Positions 22,271-34,066 of a stretch of DNA of 64,000 nucleotides are shown in pieces (position 1 is the first letter of the stretch; the number at the start of each line of letters is the position of its first letter). Source of the DNA: Mortierella sp. BCC40632 (lineage: Eukaryota > Mortierellomycota > Mortierellomycetes > Mortierellales > Mortierellaceae). The notes below the pieces were generated by a model. It was not told where the DNA came from and searched no databases. It was given only the letters and a program-made list of their open reading frames with translations. Location of the stretch: assembly GCA_011634665.1 (NCBI GenBank), contig WAEK01000004.1, positions 2,919,501-2,983,500 on the forward strand, in the 5' to 3' direction. The position numbers and the translations under genes were made by a program.

Positions 22271-23095
22271 AGTCGTCACCCTGCCTAGAGCTGTTCAGCT
22301 CAAGTGTCCTACCAAGAGAGAGAATCCCACTTGTGCTGGCTTACTTCGACCAATGTGCACCACTCTTTTTACTGCTCCTATTGACTTAGGAGCAGCACCC
22401 TTACTCTTTCCCATGTTCCCTACAACGACTTCTTGTGCCTGATTCCAGCGTAACCTTGTCGAGGAGCAGTATCTGGGTTTAACGATAACTATGGGGTCTA
22501 TGTATGGGGCGCCACTACATAGGCTCTATGACCTTTGACTCTCGGGTGCTGTGTTGATACCTTCAAGGTGAAACTGGTTTTACTTACGTTGGAACGGTTT
22601 GGAACTATTGTTTATCGAGGGGAATCATGGGCAGACTATGACTCCAAGGGTCGCCACGATAAGTGGGTACCCTGAATAGGACAGCCTTCTCACCCCTCGA
22701 TGGCAAGGATCATTCTAGGAAGGTGGGTCATCGGCTTGCTGATGACTCCCTCTCTAGATGGTCCCTGGGACTCTATCGGGTGTGACTTCTAGAGAATAAA
22801 GAACAAGTCAGAAGGATGAGAACGGGGTGCCATGGTTTGCAGCCTGCTCGAGGCGCGCCCTGCATAGACCCTAGCAAGGAGGAGAGAAGGCTAGGTGAAC
22901 TGATGGCAAACCAATCGATGAGAATCAAAGGTAGAGGAGAGTCAGAGAGAGAGAGTGAGAGAGAGTGAGAGAGTGAGAGAGAGTGTGAGAGAGTGTGTGA
23001 GAGAGTGTGTGAGAGTGAAGCGAAAGAATAGTGTGAAGCACGGACATCGACATCGACTTTAGCCTGAGCAGCACCCAGAAGTCTTTTTAATAAAC

Positions 23096-23247
23096 ACATA
23101 TCAGAGAAATAACAACCTGTTGTTATATCGTCTTGTGTAAAGCCCTTGGATGCCTTGATCCATGCATATCTCTCTCCCTCTTGATCCACTCGAACTAAAG
23201 TTCGATCAATAGACCAACTTCGAGAGTGCATTCTCTCAACCACGCTT

Positions 23248-23282
<35 letters not shown>

Positions 23283-24275
23283 AGACTACGCCATTGACCT
23301 CCTCCTATTGACTCCACGCCACCAAGCCGCACCCATTGCTCCACTGATGTCGATCCTTTGTAGATCTATCCTACCTTATTGGCCAGACCATCTGAGCAGT
23401 CTAGAGCACAGCCTTGCGGAAGAATTACCTCCAGTATGTAAACAACTCAGACACGCCTTGGCTAGTTGCTTCTCCAACTGCCAATCGACCCTGCGTCCGA
23501 AAGGCAAGAACAAGAAATAGTGTAAAGGTAAGGTCTATTGTGAATATCAGACTGAGGAACAGGTAAGGTATCAAGGGAAGTTATAAATATAGTCGTGTCA
23601 ATGATTTCCATTCATCTCACGATCATCCTGGTCAGCCTCAATACATTCCTCGGTACATTTTGTTTACCAAGATCCTTCCTATCGTCCTTCTCGATACATA
23701 AATCTTTTTAGCCGAAGTCATTACCTATTCATGCTTGAGCGTGGCAGTTGCGACGGATGATCATTTATTGTAAGAGGTGGATCTCTGTTTTCCGGACCTT
23801 CAGGTGTCACAACGACTGCCTCAAGTGAATGGAAATCATGGTGGATCTCCATATCATTCTGGGACTCGAAGTCAACCTTGAGCTGAAGATCCCACATTCG
23901 TCTTGGGGACGATCAGAAGGTTCCAAGGTGATTCAAGAGGACTAATGAAAAGTTCAAAATAAGGTTGGATATGACGATAAATGTGCTCAATCGTTTGTGC
24001 TCTGCCTTGAGCTTTCCAGTATGCGATTGTTTGGAACAGTCTAATGACTATTCCGTAACACAGTATTCTCCCCAACTTGTTTTAAGGTGGTTGAATGATC
24101 ATGTTATTATGGTGGATGTGCAGTATAGCGAAACGGGCGAAGGTGAGGGCGAGGACGAAGATGAGGGCGAAGGCATGATGCTCAAACACTGCCATTTTCC
24201 TGAGAGATCTATTTGTCAAGTGACCGAATGATGTTTAATGCCGTTCCCTTGCATGGTCTCGTTTAACATATTTTT
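23096..24275. other. 1.2 kb without a supported gene; GGAGCA repeat
   Basis: It contains a GAGCAG hexanucleotide repeat at about 23250-23282 and short open frames without family resemblance. Confidence 0.5.
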
Positions 24276-25225
24276 TTAACCGTCTACTGAGGTTGCAGGT
24301 ACCCCAGATGTTCCAAGCATTTCAATTAGACTAATCTCTTCGGCACTTAAAGCATTGTCAATGTCCTTCTGTTCTACAATATGGTCGTAACCCTTCTTTA
24401 GCAAGGCATCTTGATAAAGAAGGGTCATTCCACCTTCACAGATAGCATAAGCTGACACTCTTGCATATTTAGAGCCTGGCAAAACATCCTGCGACTCCTT
24501 TGGTTTGAGTTTGAATCTGGAGGTGATGTCTCTCGTATGGACAAGTTGTTTCGAAATATCGACCTTCAAATCGACTCCAACTGCTCCGGCATTGACCCCA
24601 ACACCAGCGTCTCTCAGGACTGTTGTAAGATCGTGTGAGTATGTGATATACACCTCCGAGTTCGTGTCATTCTTGATCCTGATTACATCACGATCCTTTC
24701 GGAAAGGCCCGGTAATCGAATGTCGAGGATATGAGATACACATGGCTGTAATAGGATGTAAATCCAATATATTGGCATAGGGTATTAAGTCCCATCGGAT
24801 ACTTGGATAATACTTCCAGGACGGCAAAGGATTCTTTTTGGTTCAAACCTATGTCAAACAGCAAACCATTACATCGCATTAACTCCAATACTCAGCACAA
24901 GTCTCTTTCTACAATTTGACGCAAAAGGATCAACTTACTCGATACCGTTCTCATCTTTCATAATATCAATGCTAAATTCCGATACTTGTTGCACCTTAAG
25001 GGCGTTTAACAGGCCGTCGAGAAAAAGAAACTGAGAGTCGTCTGCAGATTTCGAGTGCGTATCCAACATCATATGCTGTGATGTATATTCAAACTTCTGC
25101 CTTTTTGGCCTTGTCCAATGCACTTGTTGGGTATTGTTTTGCTGTATTGTCGCATATTGTTGAAGGTCTGCAATAGTGTTATTACTTTGTACCCTCACTT
25201 CAATAAGTGGCAGCTCTATTCCCAT
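24276..25225 (-). CDS. Hypothetical protein, at least two exons
   Basis: The 5' coding block runs from ATG 25225 to a GTAAGT donor at about 24943 (MGIELPLIEVRVQSNN..., ending KDENGI). The 3' block runs from about 24840 to the stop at 24276 and encodes roughly 180 residues including WKYYPSIRWDLIPYANI, ITYSHDLTTVLRDAGVGVNAG and KLKPKESQDVLPG. The phase of the visible donor (2) does not match the nearest acceptor (phase 0), so an additional small exon or different splice site must exist. Composition is normal protein, without signal peptide or clear transmembrane segment. I do not recognise the family. Confidence 0.55.
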
Positions 25226-25690
25226 CTTTACTTGTTTCTGGAGAGGCTTTGGTTAGAGTGGAGCGTTGTTGATTCCTGCGATATTTGCAAAAGCTCGATG
25301 ATCTTTGCACTATAGAAAAGTCGGTACCGTTCACAAGGATGCAACGAGGGGAGGGATGTGGAGAGATGTGGAGGATTGCTAATAGACCAAGCTCGACAAG
25401 CTTGTTTTTTTTTCTGGTTGCAGTAAGGGGGTTGGGGGTTGGGGGAAATGGCTCTGTTGCTGTGAAAGAAAATTTTGAGTGATAAAGGTGATAAAGAGAG
25501 GATGAGAACAAGAAGAAAGCATGGGGGATTTGTTCGGTTTTAAGAAGCTGCCTTTCTTCCATTTCATTGCATGCCTCACCTTTGGATTAGTCATTTCCCG
25601 TCATGGCCGCACAGATATTTTTTTTCAATGGAGCGGGGTAGCGCTTGTTGATTGAGTGTTTGCCACTGTACAAGGTCTTCTGCAAATGAC
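25226..25690. other. Intergenic between hypothetical gene and LINE remnant
   Basis: No gene is seen. Confidence 0.5.
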
Positions 25691-25699
25691 CGGGCCGCA

Positions 25700-27690
25700 T
25701 GGTGCACGGCAACGTGATGCAACCCGTGTACAAAGGTAATCATGGTCACTTGGCTTCGGTCCTCACATCCGCCGCTGGATCAAACATTGTTACAACGACC
25801 TGGAGGCACGAATTCTCATTTACGGCAACCAAACCCCTCCCTACGAGATTAGAAGAGGCCTCCACCAAGGGGACTCCCTTGCGCCAATCCTCTTCAACTT
25901 CGTGCTGGAGCCCTTCCTCCTGTATTACAACAGGCGCGCCACTGGTATCGTCCTCTCCAACACCCGCTTCACCCACGAGGTATATGCGGACGATACTATC
26001 CTTGTCGTCGCCGAGAGCGATGAGGAGGCAGCACAAAGGGTCATCCAGCTAGACGAGAGGGCCCTCACCCCCAACAGCACCAACTCAATTCTCCTCCCCG
26101 GCTTCAGCGTCAAATAATATGGAGAGCCTTTCACCTATCCCGGTATCACTCTCCGCGCTGGCGACTGTGACATGGCACAGATCGAAGACAGCATTGTGAA
26201 CTCGGTGAAAAAGTCCATTAATGCACTTCGCACACGCTCTCTCTCCCTTCAAGGGAGGGTACATGTCGCAAACGCCTATATCTACTTCAAAGTGTGGTAT
26301 GGAGCAGCCTTTTACCAGTTTCCCCCTACCTTTTTCAAGAGGATCAACTCCTTGACGCCAGACCTCCTGTGGAACGGATGCAAACCTTCGGTCAGCAGAG
26401 ACTGGTTCAGACGACCCAAGGATAAAAGTGGTTTTGGCTTGATGGACGTCGAGCTGCAATGCTCAGCGCTTAAGGCCAAGTAGCTCGTACGATGACGCAC
26501 GACCTTCCCCCAGGCAGTGGGTGACCTCTTCAGTGCGGCTGCACAAGAAACGCATGCCCTCCTCCGCCCAACTCCGCCAACATTACCGCCTCATAGTCCC
26601 TGACGCGATGTGGGTCTTCGCCAGACTTTACCCAAGTGCCTCATGTAGGTGGGCTGAAATGCGAGTCTGCCCAATAACAAAAGTGCCTACCATCGTACAA
26701 AGTCACACCAACACCCAAACAGCTACAATTCAGCATACCAGCCCGAGGCACTATGACTCTACCCTCACCCCAACACAGACCCCAACGTTAGAGGGAAGAC
26801 CGTCTTCGCAGGAGAGGTCGACACTAAAGGGTTCTCAGTCCGCGCTGCTCGTCAATACCTGGAGAGCAGAAAGCAGAACACTCGTCAGAAAAAGTTCGAC
26901 CAAAGCAGAGACCCCTCTGCCCCAGTCTATTGTAAGCTGAGGCTCAAATCTCCTACACAAAACAGTGAACCATATCCTGACAAGTGATGGGACACGGTTT
27001 TCAGTCGCACACACCACCCCCCTAGGTCACCAAAAGAGAAGTTGTTCCTTTTCAATCTTGCTCACCATGCAGTCACCGCCGACAAGACCAGAGCCAAGTG
27101 GAAGGAAGATGTCAATGGCGAGTGCAAACGCTTCCTCACTGACTACCCAGAGTAGGAGCCTCACATAGAGGACCTTCGACATGCCTTCGCTATTTGCGGA
27201 GCAGTGTGGGCCCTCTGGAAGGCCACCCGCTCCTGGATCACCACTCTCGTCCCTGGCATGGTCGTCAGCAGTCTGCCTGATAATTGCATGCCGGGATGAC
27301 CAGAACTTGAAAGCCTGTCCCCCCCGTCACAGTACACATCTACTCCGTGGTCCTGAACAGCATTTGGAGGACTTTTGTCGCCATCCACAAGCTACTTCCG
27401 GGACAACCCCCGAGAGATGGCACAGCGGATGATCTTCTCTGGCACACCGTCAACAGTCTCAAGCTTCGTGCACACACAGCACTTCAACAAGCCATCCTCA
27501 AGGACAACAAATAGCAAGTAGCGACTCCAAACGCAGCAGCAACTCCAGATGCCAATTATGAGCGAATGCACAAGACTTGGAATCACCCTCCGTACATTGT
27601 GGTGTCCAAGGAGGAGGAGACATTTGGTTGGATGTGGCCCACTCCCGGCTAAGGTCCCTTTTTAGACATACCAGGGGAGTACACTCTTCC
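25700..27690 (+). mobile_element. Degenerate non-LTR retrotransposon (LINE) fragment
   Basis: Plus-strand fragments encode the 3' half of a LINE reverse transcriptase: RRWIKHCYNDLEARI, RGLHQGDSLAPILFNFVLEP and YADDTILVV (about 25985-26011), the last being the F/YADD catalytic box. In-frame stops (for example about 26115) and frame changes interrupt it. Further downstream come the thumb/connection (YPGITLRAGD, NALRTRSLSLQGRVHVANAY) and, after more frameshifts, KLFLFNLAHHAVTADKTRAKW and FAICGAVWALWKATRSW, resembling the C-terminal zf-RVT region. The 5' half (endonuclease) is missing. No poly(A) tail or target duplication was identified. It is an inactive, 5'-truncated copy. Confidence 0.87.
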
Positions 27691-27699
27691 TGCTTCGTG

Positions 27700-28721
27700 C
27701 ACAAGACCGAAACCGCCCGACATCAGGCGTACTGACGTTACTGACGTCGACTTGCTTGATTGGGAACTGTTCTCGCAGCTCCTGGACCCTTTGCCTTAGT
27801 TCGTAGATCCTGCCTTTGACTTGCCCCCTCTGCGGGTGCTCTTTGTACTCTGGTCTTTTCTCTTGTATTTTTAGTAGCTATATCGTTTCTGGGTCGCTCT
27901 CCACCTTTTCTTTCTTCTCTCTATTCTTTTGTTTTAGGGTAGTATAGTTTTGAGAACTAGTTGACCACGTCCGCAGATCGTGGGACGGGTGCGCGCTGAC
28001 GAATAGAGCTCCTAACGGGGCCGATAAAAAAAAAAGTTTGCCACTGTGAGGATAAGGACGGACCAATGACGACGACGAGAAAAAAAAAAAACAAGTCTCT
28101 CTATCCTCCTCTTCCTTAGTGTAACTGAACCCAGCAGCAGAGGCCAGACTGGTCAGCATTTCATCCTCATCCTATTTTTTTTTTTTTTTTTTTTTTTAAT
28201 TTTATTTTTGCCCATCTCTTTACTCTGCCCACATTCTTTCCTGTCTCCCCTTTTACTCCTAGTAAGAAGTGGCTAATCCAGAAAACGCCACCAAGACACT
28301 CTAACCTTGAGGGTACCCTCTGGAAGATTAGGCAACTTGTCATCTCCCAAGTTCAAACACCAACTTAACTGATTTATGCCATTTACCCATTGTTTTTTTC
28401 AGCTGCTGTATACACCAATAGCATCCATCGATGTCTCCTGCCCCTTTGTTTTGACCCTTTTCTTAGATGACACATTCACATTCACAAGTCAGGTCTGAAA
28501 AAAAAAAAAAAAAAAAAGGCCATCCACAAGATGTTTTTCGCTCTCACTTTCAACTCTTTCTCCAGAAAAAAAATATAGTATAGAGTACATTAGATAAAGA
28601 CGGGTAATCTACAAAGTATCGAGCAAAAAAAAAAAAAAAGGAAAAGAAAATAAATGGAGGAAGGAGGAGGAGAGGAGAGAAGAGATCCAATACCACTTTT
28701 TTTTCTTTTTCTTTCGTTTTC
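27700..28721. other. 1 kb of intergenic DNA with homopolymer runs
   Basis: T25 near 28173-28197 and A20 near 28499-28518, plus the 3' flank of RAD54. No gene is seen. Confidence 0.6.
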
Positions 28722-31700
28722 TTAGTGCGAAATATACTGAAAGACAAACGAGACAGCACCCGTATCAGCCTCAGCCTTCAGCAATGGATCTGGCAACTTG
28801 AGCAAATCATGATCGCCCTTGAAATGGTTCCATGTGGAAGTGTCTCCATATGACACTTGAGCCGCTTTCATCACTTGTCGTCCATCCACACATCGCTTGC
28901 ATTTAAATGTCTCGTGCGTGTCACAGCATTCCGTCTCTGCATTGAACTGGAAAAGTTGTCGGAGATTCTCTTGTGAAAAGTGACGTTCTACGTCTTGGTC
29001 TTCATCCACAACACAGGACGAGAGTGATTGCTTATGTGATTGACGTTGGAAGATCTTTTCCTCAATGGATCCCGTCGCAATAAACCGATACACAAAGCCT
29101 AGTAATCGAAGAAGACAAAAGTTACCCCCAGACAAACAGGATGTGTGGATTATCATTAGCTAAGGGACATTCTAGAGTGATATGGACCAGACGAGCACAC
29201 GAGAAAGGAATAGGATCACTTACAGTCCTTCTTCTGACCATCACGCCAGACACGAGCAAGTGCTTGTTGATCTGCAGCAGGATTCCAGTCTGGATCAAAC
29301 AGAATGAGTCTGTTGGCACCGATCAAGTTCAATCCACATCCTCCAGCTTTACTGCTGAGCAAAAACACAAACTCGTGACCATCCGGGTTGTTGAAACGGT
29401 CAACAAGCTTTTGTCGTTTGTTAATTGTCATTGTTCCATCCAATCTCAATACTCCATACCTAATTTTTGAAACCAAGAGAAATAAGCGGTCAGCGATAAG
29501 TCAAAAAAAAAAAAAAAAAAAGTACATTCTCATATCCAATTTGACCTACTGGTTCTGACGGCAGAGTTTCTCAAAGATATCCAGAGTTTGTGTATAGTTG
29601 GAGATCAAGACAATCTTATCATTGGTCTCATTCCTGATCTTGGCCAACATGCGTTCCAGTACCAGCATCTTTCCTGAAAACTCAGACTGCACCAATACTC
29701 CACCTCTTGACGTCGTCTGTTTCTTGGAGCCCTTGAGGACGTACCCAGGTGGTAACAAATGTTCGCAACCTTCAAGATCATCAGGTAGGTCCAACAGGTC
29801 AGGGTGATTACAAAGCTTCTTCAATAATCCAATGGCCTTTAGTGGCTGAGAGCCATTTCCTCGTAGTAACCGCTGAATTGACTTGGAGCTGATAAAATGT
29901 GAATAAAGATCCAGCTGCATTGTTGAAAGCTTGCAGAATACAACGTGTTCAAACTTGGTTGGCACTAAAAAGATCGAACAAGTGTCGCAAGGTTAATCAG
30001 TGGGATGGACATGCAGATTTGGATAGACATCAACTCATATTCCATTCCTCTTTTCCTTGTCAACTTACAGTATTTTGACAAAATGTCATTAGTACGCCGA
30101 ATGATAAATCGGCTGACCACGCCAGAGAGTTCCATCAGTTTTTGGTTACTAATCTCTTGCTCACGATCGGAAGCCTCAGCATCTCGTCCACGGAGAATGG
30201 GGAGTTCAAAGTTCTTTCGGAACTCGACCGTAGTTCCAAGGACGCCAGGGTTTGCAAAGTTCAAAAGGGAAAAGTATTCGGAAAGGTCATTCTGGATTGG
30301 CGTTCCAGAAAGGATAACTCTTCGCTGCACATTCAGCTCATTCAGAGCTACAAAGGTCTGAGAGTCTACAGAGAGAGGGAAAAGGAAGGACAGGGTAGTT
30401 AGTACAAAGAGACCTTGTTGACCTTGTACAAAATATCCTCGGCGAGTAAAATCCGATTTACGTACTAGAGTTTTTAAGGCGATGGCCTTCATCACAAAGC
30501 ATTAGTCCAATGGGAGACTGGGCTAGAACTGGAGCGTACATGCGCAAACTCTCGTAGCTGATGATGAGGACTGGGTTAACCACCATTCTTTGACGCGCTG
30601 AGGCCCAGCGACGCATCGCATTATTGGTGTCTTCCTTTGTCTTGTTGGAATCGCAGGTCAATACTCCAATCTTGCCTGGGCCTAGCCACTTGATGATTTC
30701 GTTTGCCCAGTTTTTGACCAAAGACGACGGGCAACAAATGATGCACTTTTCAATTGTGCCCTTGCCGGGCTCTGGCGATTGCTTCAGTAATGTCCACAGC
30801 AAGGTAATACATTGAAGCTAGGAAGGGAATTAAAGAAAAATGCAAATGTCTTTAGAAAATCATGGCCTGTTGATCATTTGCATGTAAGCACCGGCGGTCA
30901 ACCAGGGTGGTTGTTCTTGAAGCACTATCTTACTGTCTTTCCAAGACCCATCTCATCTGCCATGATGCATCCATAGGCATTGGGCAAAACACCTCCAGTA
31001 GTACACTTGTACATAAACTTTACTCCTTCGACTTGGTGAGGACGCAAGACTCGACCAAGGATAGGATCCACCTACGTTAATCGTGTAATCAAAGCATCAG
31101 TGCTTCTGTTAGCCCATGTCAGGTCGTTCGCATGATTTTTCTTTGATCAAAGATAGCCAGCTAGGGTTAATACCATGACGTGGACCTTGGGGACCTCCTT
31201 GGGCTTGGCCAGGCCCAATATTTCTGCAATCGACTTTGATTTCGCCTTTTCCTTCTTTGGAATAATAACCTGAAGCGGGTCTTCTTCTTCGTCCGTCTTT
31301 GGGTTCTCCTGGGAAGCACTGAGTAACCGTTCTTCCTCCAGCTTTGCCTCATCAAGTTCTTCCCAAGCAGGATCATACAAAATGATCGAACCTTCCATCG
31401 TATAGTCGTGGGCACATCTTCCTTCTACAGGAGGTCGTCGCTTCACACCGAGGCAAAGTGCGCCTTGCCGAGATGGCTCTGGTGCCATCCCTGGGATTGT
31501 GAATGATGGAATCCTGAACTTTTTCCCAAGAGTGGCTAGAGACTTGTCGGTCGGTTGTGCTGGTTTCAGGGTGACGAGTGGTTTCTTAGAGATGACAACT
31601 TTTAGCGGGGTGTTGCCAGTTCGACCAGAGCGTGTAGTCCGCGATGTTGGTTTTGGCAAGGATGCTCTGATCATTTGGTGAGTCACTCGACCTGTCCTTT

Positions 31701-32466
31701 GTTTCTTTACTCCATCTCCATAGGCGTCATCATCCGAGCCACTGTCGCCATTGTCTTCGTTATATCTGTCCGACTCGTCGTCGCTGTCCACTTGGATGGC
31801 CTTGGGTGCTGGCCGGATCATTGTCGGGACCTTGAATGCTGTAGATTTTTTTTGGACTTGGGGTTTGGCAACTAGAGGTGTTATTGGCGAGATACTAGTG
31901 GGGTTGATGGTGGGTGTAGAGGTCGAGGTCGAGGTGGTCTTCTTAACTGGTAGAAGTTCGCTGCTCTGGTTGTAAGAGTCTGGTCCGACATTGTCAGTCA
32001 AGGTTAAGGGTTCGTCGTTGCTAGGTACGGGCAGGGATCCATGACTGCTAGCCAAAGGTAGAAAAACCTGAACAGAAGAGAGTCTGTCCAGAGATGATTC
32101 ATTATCGGCATCCTCCAGGGAGTAGTCGTCAGGATCACTCAGGGTGCCTTCGGAATCATCGACAAACTCAACCCTCTTGTGAGTAGGTGATTTAGATCCT
32201 GGATTCTTCAAGATAGGTCGTCGGGCTGGAGTGATTGGAACGGGTGCGACCTCGATGATGACCGATTTGAGTCTCATGTCTTCAGTTGACTTGGTGGCGT
32301 CCCGCTTCGAATGGGAAATGGATTTAGAGTTGGACGCGAAATCCAAGGGTCGGATGTTCTCCTTGTTTTCTTCACTGTAATTGGCGTCGAAGGTCACATC
32401 TGGGGGAGAGCAGGAGGGTCTTGATGAGGGTCTCTTGAGAGAGATCCCGGAAATTGTCCGCTTCAT
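28722..32466 (-). CDS. RAD54: DNA repair/recombination translocase RAD54 (SNF2 family)
   Basis: Seven exons: 32466-31174, 31071-30934, 30817-30466, 30365-30069, 29964-29550, 29459-29224, 29098-28722. The sum is 3108 nt (1035 residues) and every junction phase matches. Visible motifs: [16 protein letters not shown] (Q motif region), DEMGLGKT (motif I, about 470-477), [10 protein letters not shown] (motif II, DEGH rather than DEAH, usual for RAD54), [16 protein letters not shown] (motif III), [17 protein letters not shown] (IV), [17 protein letters not shown] (V) and [15 protein letters not shown] (VI), then a C-terminal Cys-rich segment ([13 protein letters not shown]). RAD54 uses ATP to translocate on duplex DNA and partners RAD51 in strand invasion in the nucleus. 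The N-terminal 430 residues are longer than usual and disordered. I chose ATG 32466 (MKRTISG) over an in-frame upstream codon at 32523 because it resembles the basic start of the family. Confidence 0.95.
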
Positions 32467-32683
32467 GGCACAAGCGCTAGTCAATGATGGAGAGACAGGG
32501 ACAAGTGAGAAAAGCGATGGCAACAGTCAAGGTAGCCTCTCACTATAAAAAAAGTTAGCTTGGAAGAAAAAAAGACAGTCAAGATTAAAGGATCAGTGGC
32601 GACGGCGCAGTCAGCTTGACCATCATTTTTTCAGCTTTGCTCCCTTTCTTCTTCCCTGCTCTTTCTCACCACACTCTTCGCTC
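32467..32683. promoter_or_regulatory. Divergent promoter region, RAD54 / F-box gene
   Basis: Only 217 bp separate the RAD54 start codon from the F-box start codon in the opposite direction. CTATAAAAAAAG (32542-32553) and a pyrimidine-rich stretch before 32684 are candidate core elements. A shared promoter is inferred from geometry. Confidence 0.5.
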
Positions 32684-34066
32684 ATGATTCAGACCTCACC
32701 CGACTACAATAACCACGCCTATCCTCAGCTGCCACCCGAGATCATTATCCAGATAGGAGCTTATCTCAAAGGATCTACCTTGACCAGCGCTTTGCGCGTC
32801 AACAGAACTTGGCACACCTGTCTTTTCCCCAGGATATGGCACTCGTTCCTCTTGCCCAACCGATGGAAACTGGATCACCTTGGCCCCTCTTGGCCGAATG
32901 CCAGCCAGATCAAGCTCCATTGTCAGCTTATCCGCAATCTGGTCTGCGATGACTCGCCACTCATGCCTCAGCTCTTTCCTAACTGTAACCGACTTGTCCG
33001 GCTGGAGCTCAGAGACCTCACCTTGGACATGCCACGGCTAATCTTTCAGAATGCAGCTTCCCTCCAGCATCTTGTCCGAAGGGCTTCCGTTCATCAACCG
33101 AACCGGCATGTGTCTCGTTACTGGCCAATTTTCGATGCCATCGGTACCTTGGCTCATCTCGAAACTTTGCAATTGGAGCGACTTGAGCTCAGTCACAATT
33201 TCTTTGAAGTATGTCAGCGCATATCCATACTACACTTGGCAGACTGTACCTGGCACAACATCGGATCAAGTCAACATTTGAAGATTCTCCCCAAGCTCAA
33301 AACGCTTATTCTTCTCAAGAATAAGATGCCAGCCATGCAGGAAATCGACCTCATCACTCGTTGTCTAGCTGTGGAATCGCTTCATTGGAAGGCCAGGGAC
33401 CAGATCCCCGAAGAAGAGCATGGACGTGTCGAGATGCAGTTCAGTCAATTATCCCGTCTCAAGCTCTTGGCCATCGAAATCTCTGCTCTCTCTGACAAGG
33501 ACATTGGTGTCCTCCTCAAATCCTTACGTGCTCTCAAGAGTTTCCAGGCTTGCCGCAGTCGTTTTCAATCAATTGGCACGGATGCCATTCTCCATTACCA
33601 GACTGGACTGCGCCAGCTAGATCTTTCGGGATGTGATACAACCACTAACTCGAGCATTCAAAGAATCCTGAGCTCTTGCCCTGATCTGGAGGATTTTTCG
33701 GGAGGTATCTACGATATTAAGGAGTTACGACAAGCCCCATGGGTTTGTCTTCGCCTCCAGAAACTCTCTATCAGCCTAGTCAGCTACCATGCAGATCCAG
33801 AGCGACAAGAAAACCATCTGAGGATGTACCGTCAGCTGGCTGCTCTATCCGATCTCCGAAAACTAGTGCTGGGCACAACCTTGTCAGCCATTCATGGATA
33901 TGTGGATGCCATGGATTTAACTTTATCCAGCGGACTCGGACTTTTGGGCGTGCTTGAAGAGCTGCAAGAGATTTCAATCGGACTTATGCATCAGTCTTTG
34001 GGTTCTCAAGAGCGCGTGTGGATCTCGACCACATGGCCAACTCTGGTACTCTCGGACGACGACTGA
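32684..34066 (+). CDS. F-box/LRR-like protein (460 aa)
   Basis: Single-exon frame of 460 residues. The N-terminus has an F-box-like segment (PQLPPEIIIQIGAYLKG... ALRVNRTWHTCLFPRIWHS, about residues 16-58), which in this family binds SKP1 in an SCF ubiquitin ligase. The remainder is a series of irregular leucine-rich segments (for example LVRLELRDLTLDM, TLQLERLELSHNF, LRQLDLSGCDTTTNS, LQKLSISLVSYH) typical of the large F-box families of early-diverging fungi. The substrate is unknown. The ATG at 32684 is the first in the frame, 217 bp from divergent RAD54. Confidence 0.78.
   Translation: MIQTSPDYNNHAYPQLPPEIIIQIGAYLKGSTLTSALRVNRTWHTCLFPRIWHSFLLPNRWKLDHLGPSWPNASQIKLHCQLIRNLVCDDSPLMPQLFPNCNRLVRLELRDLTLDMPRLIFQNAASLQHLVRRASVHQPNRHVSRYWPIFDAIGTLAHLETLQLERLELSHNFFEVCQRISILHLADCTWHNIGSSQHLKILPKLKTLILLKNKMPAMQEIDLITRCLAVESLHWKARDQIPEEEHGRVEMQFSQLSRLKLLAIEISALSDKDIGVLLKSLRALKSFQACRSRFQSIGTDAILHYQTGLRQLDLSGCDTTTNSSIQRILSSCPDLEDFSGGIYDIKELRQAPWVCLRLQKLSISLVSYHADPERQENHLRMYRQLAALSDLRKLVLGTTLSAIHGYVDAMDLTLSSGLGLLGVLEELQEISIGLMHQSLGSQERVWISTTWPTLVLSDDD

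Larger units (their letters stand above)
21074..23095. repeat. Right arm of the ~2.05-kb inverted repeat
   Basis: Reverse complement of 15069-17176 (see left arm). It begins with a poly(A) run followed by GAATGGGAGAG and runs to CTTTTTAATAAA at about 23095. It contains the same TATA box, pentanucleotide tract, microsatellite intron-like block and 3' region in outward orientation. Confidence 0.95.
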
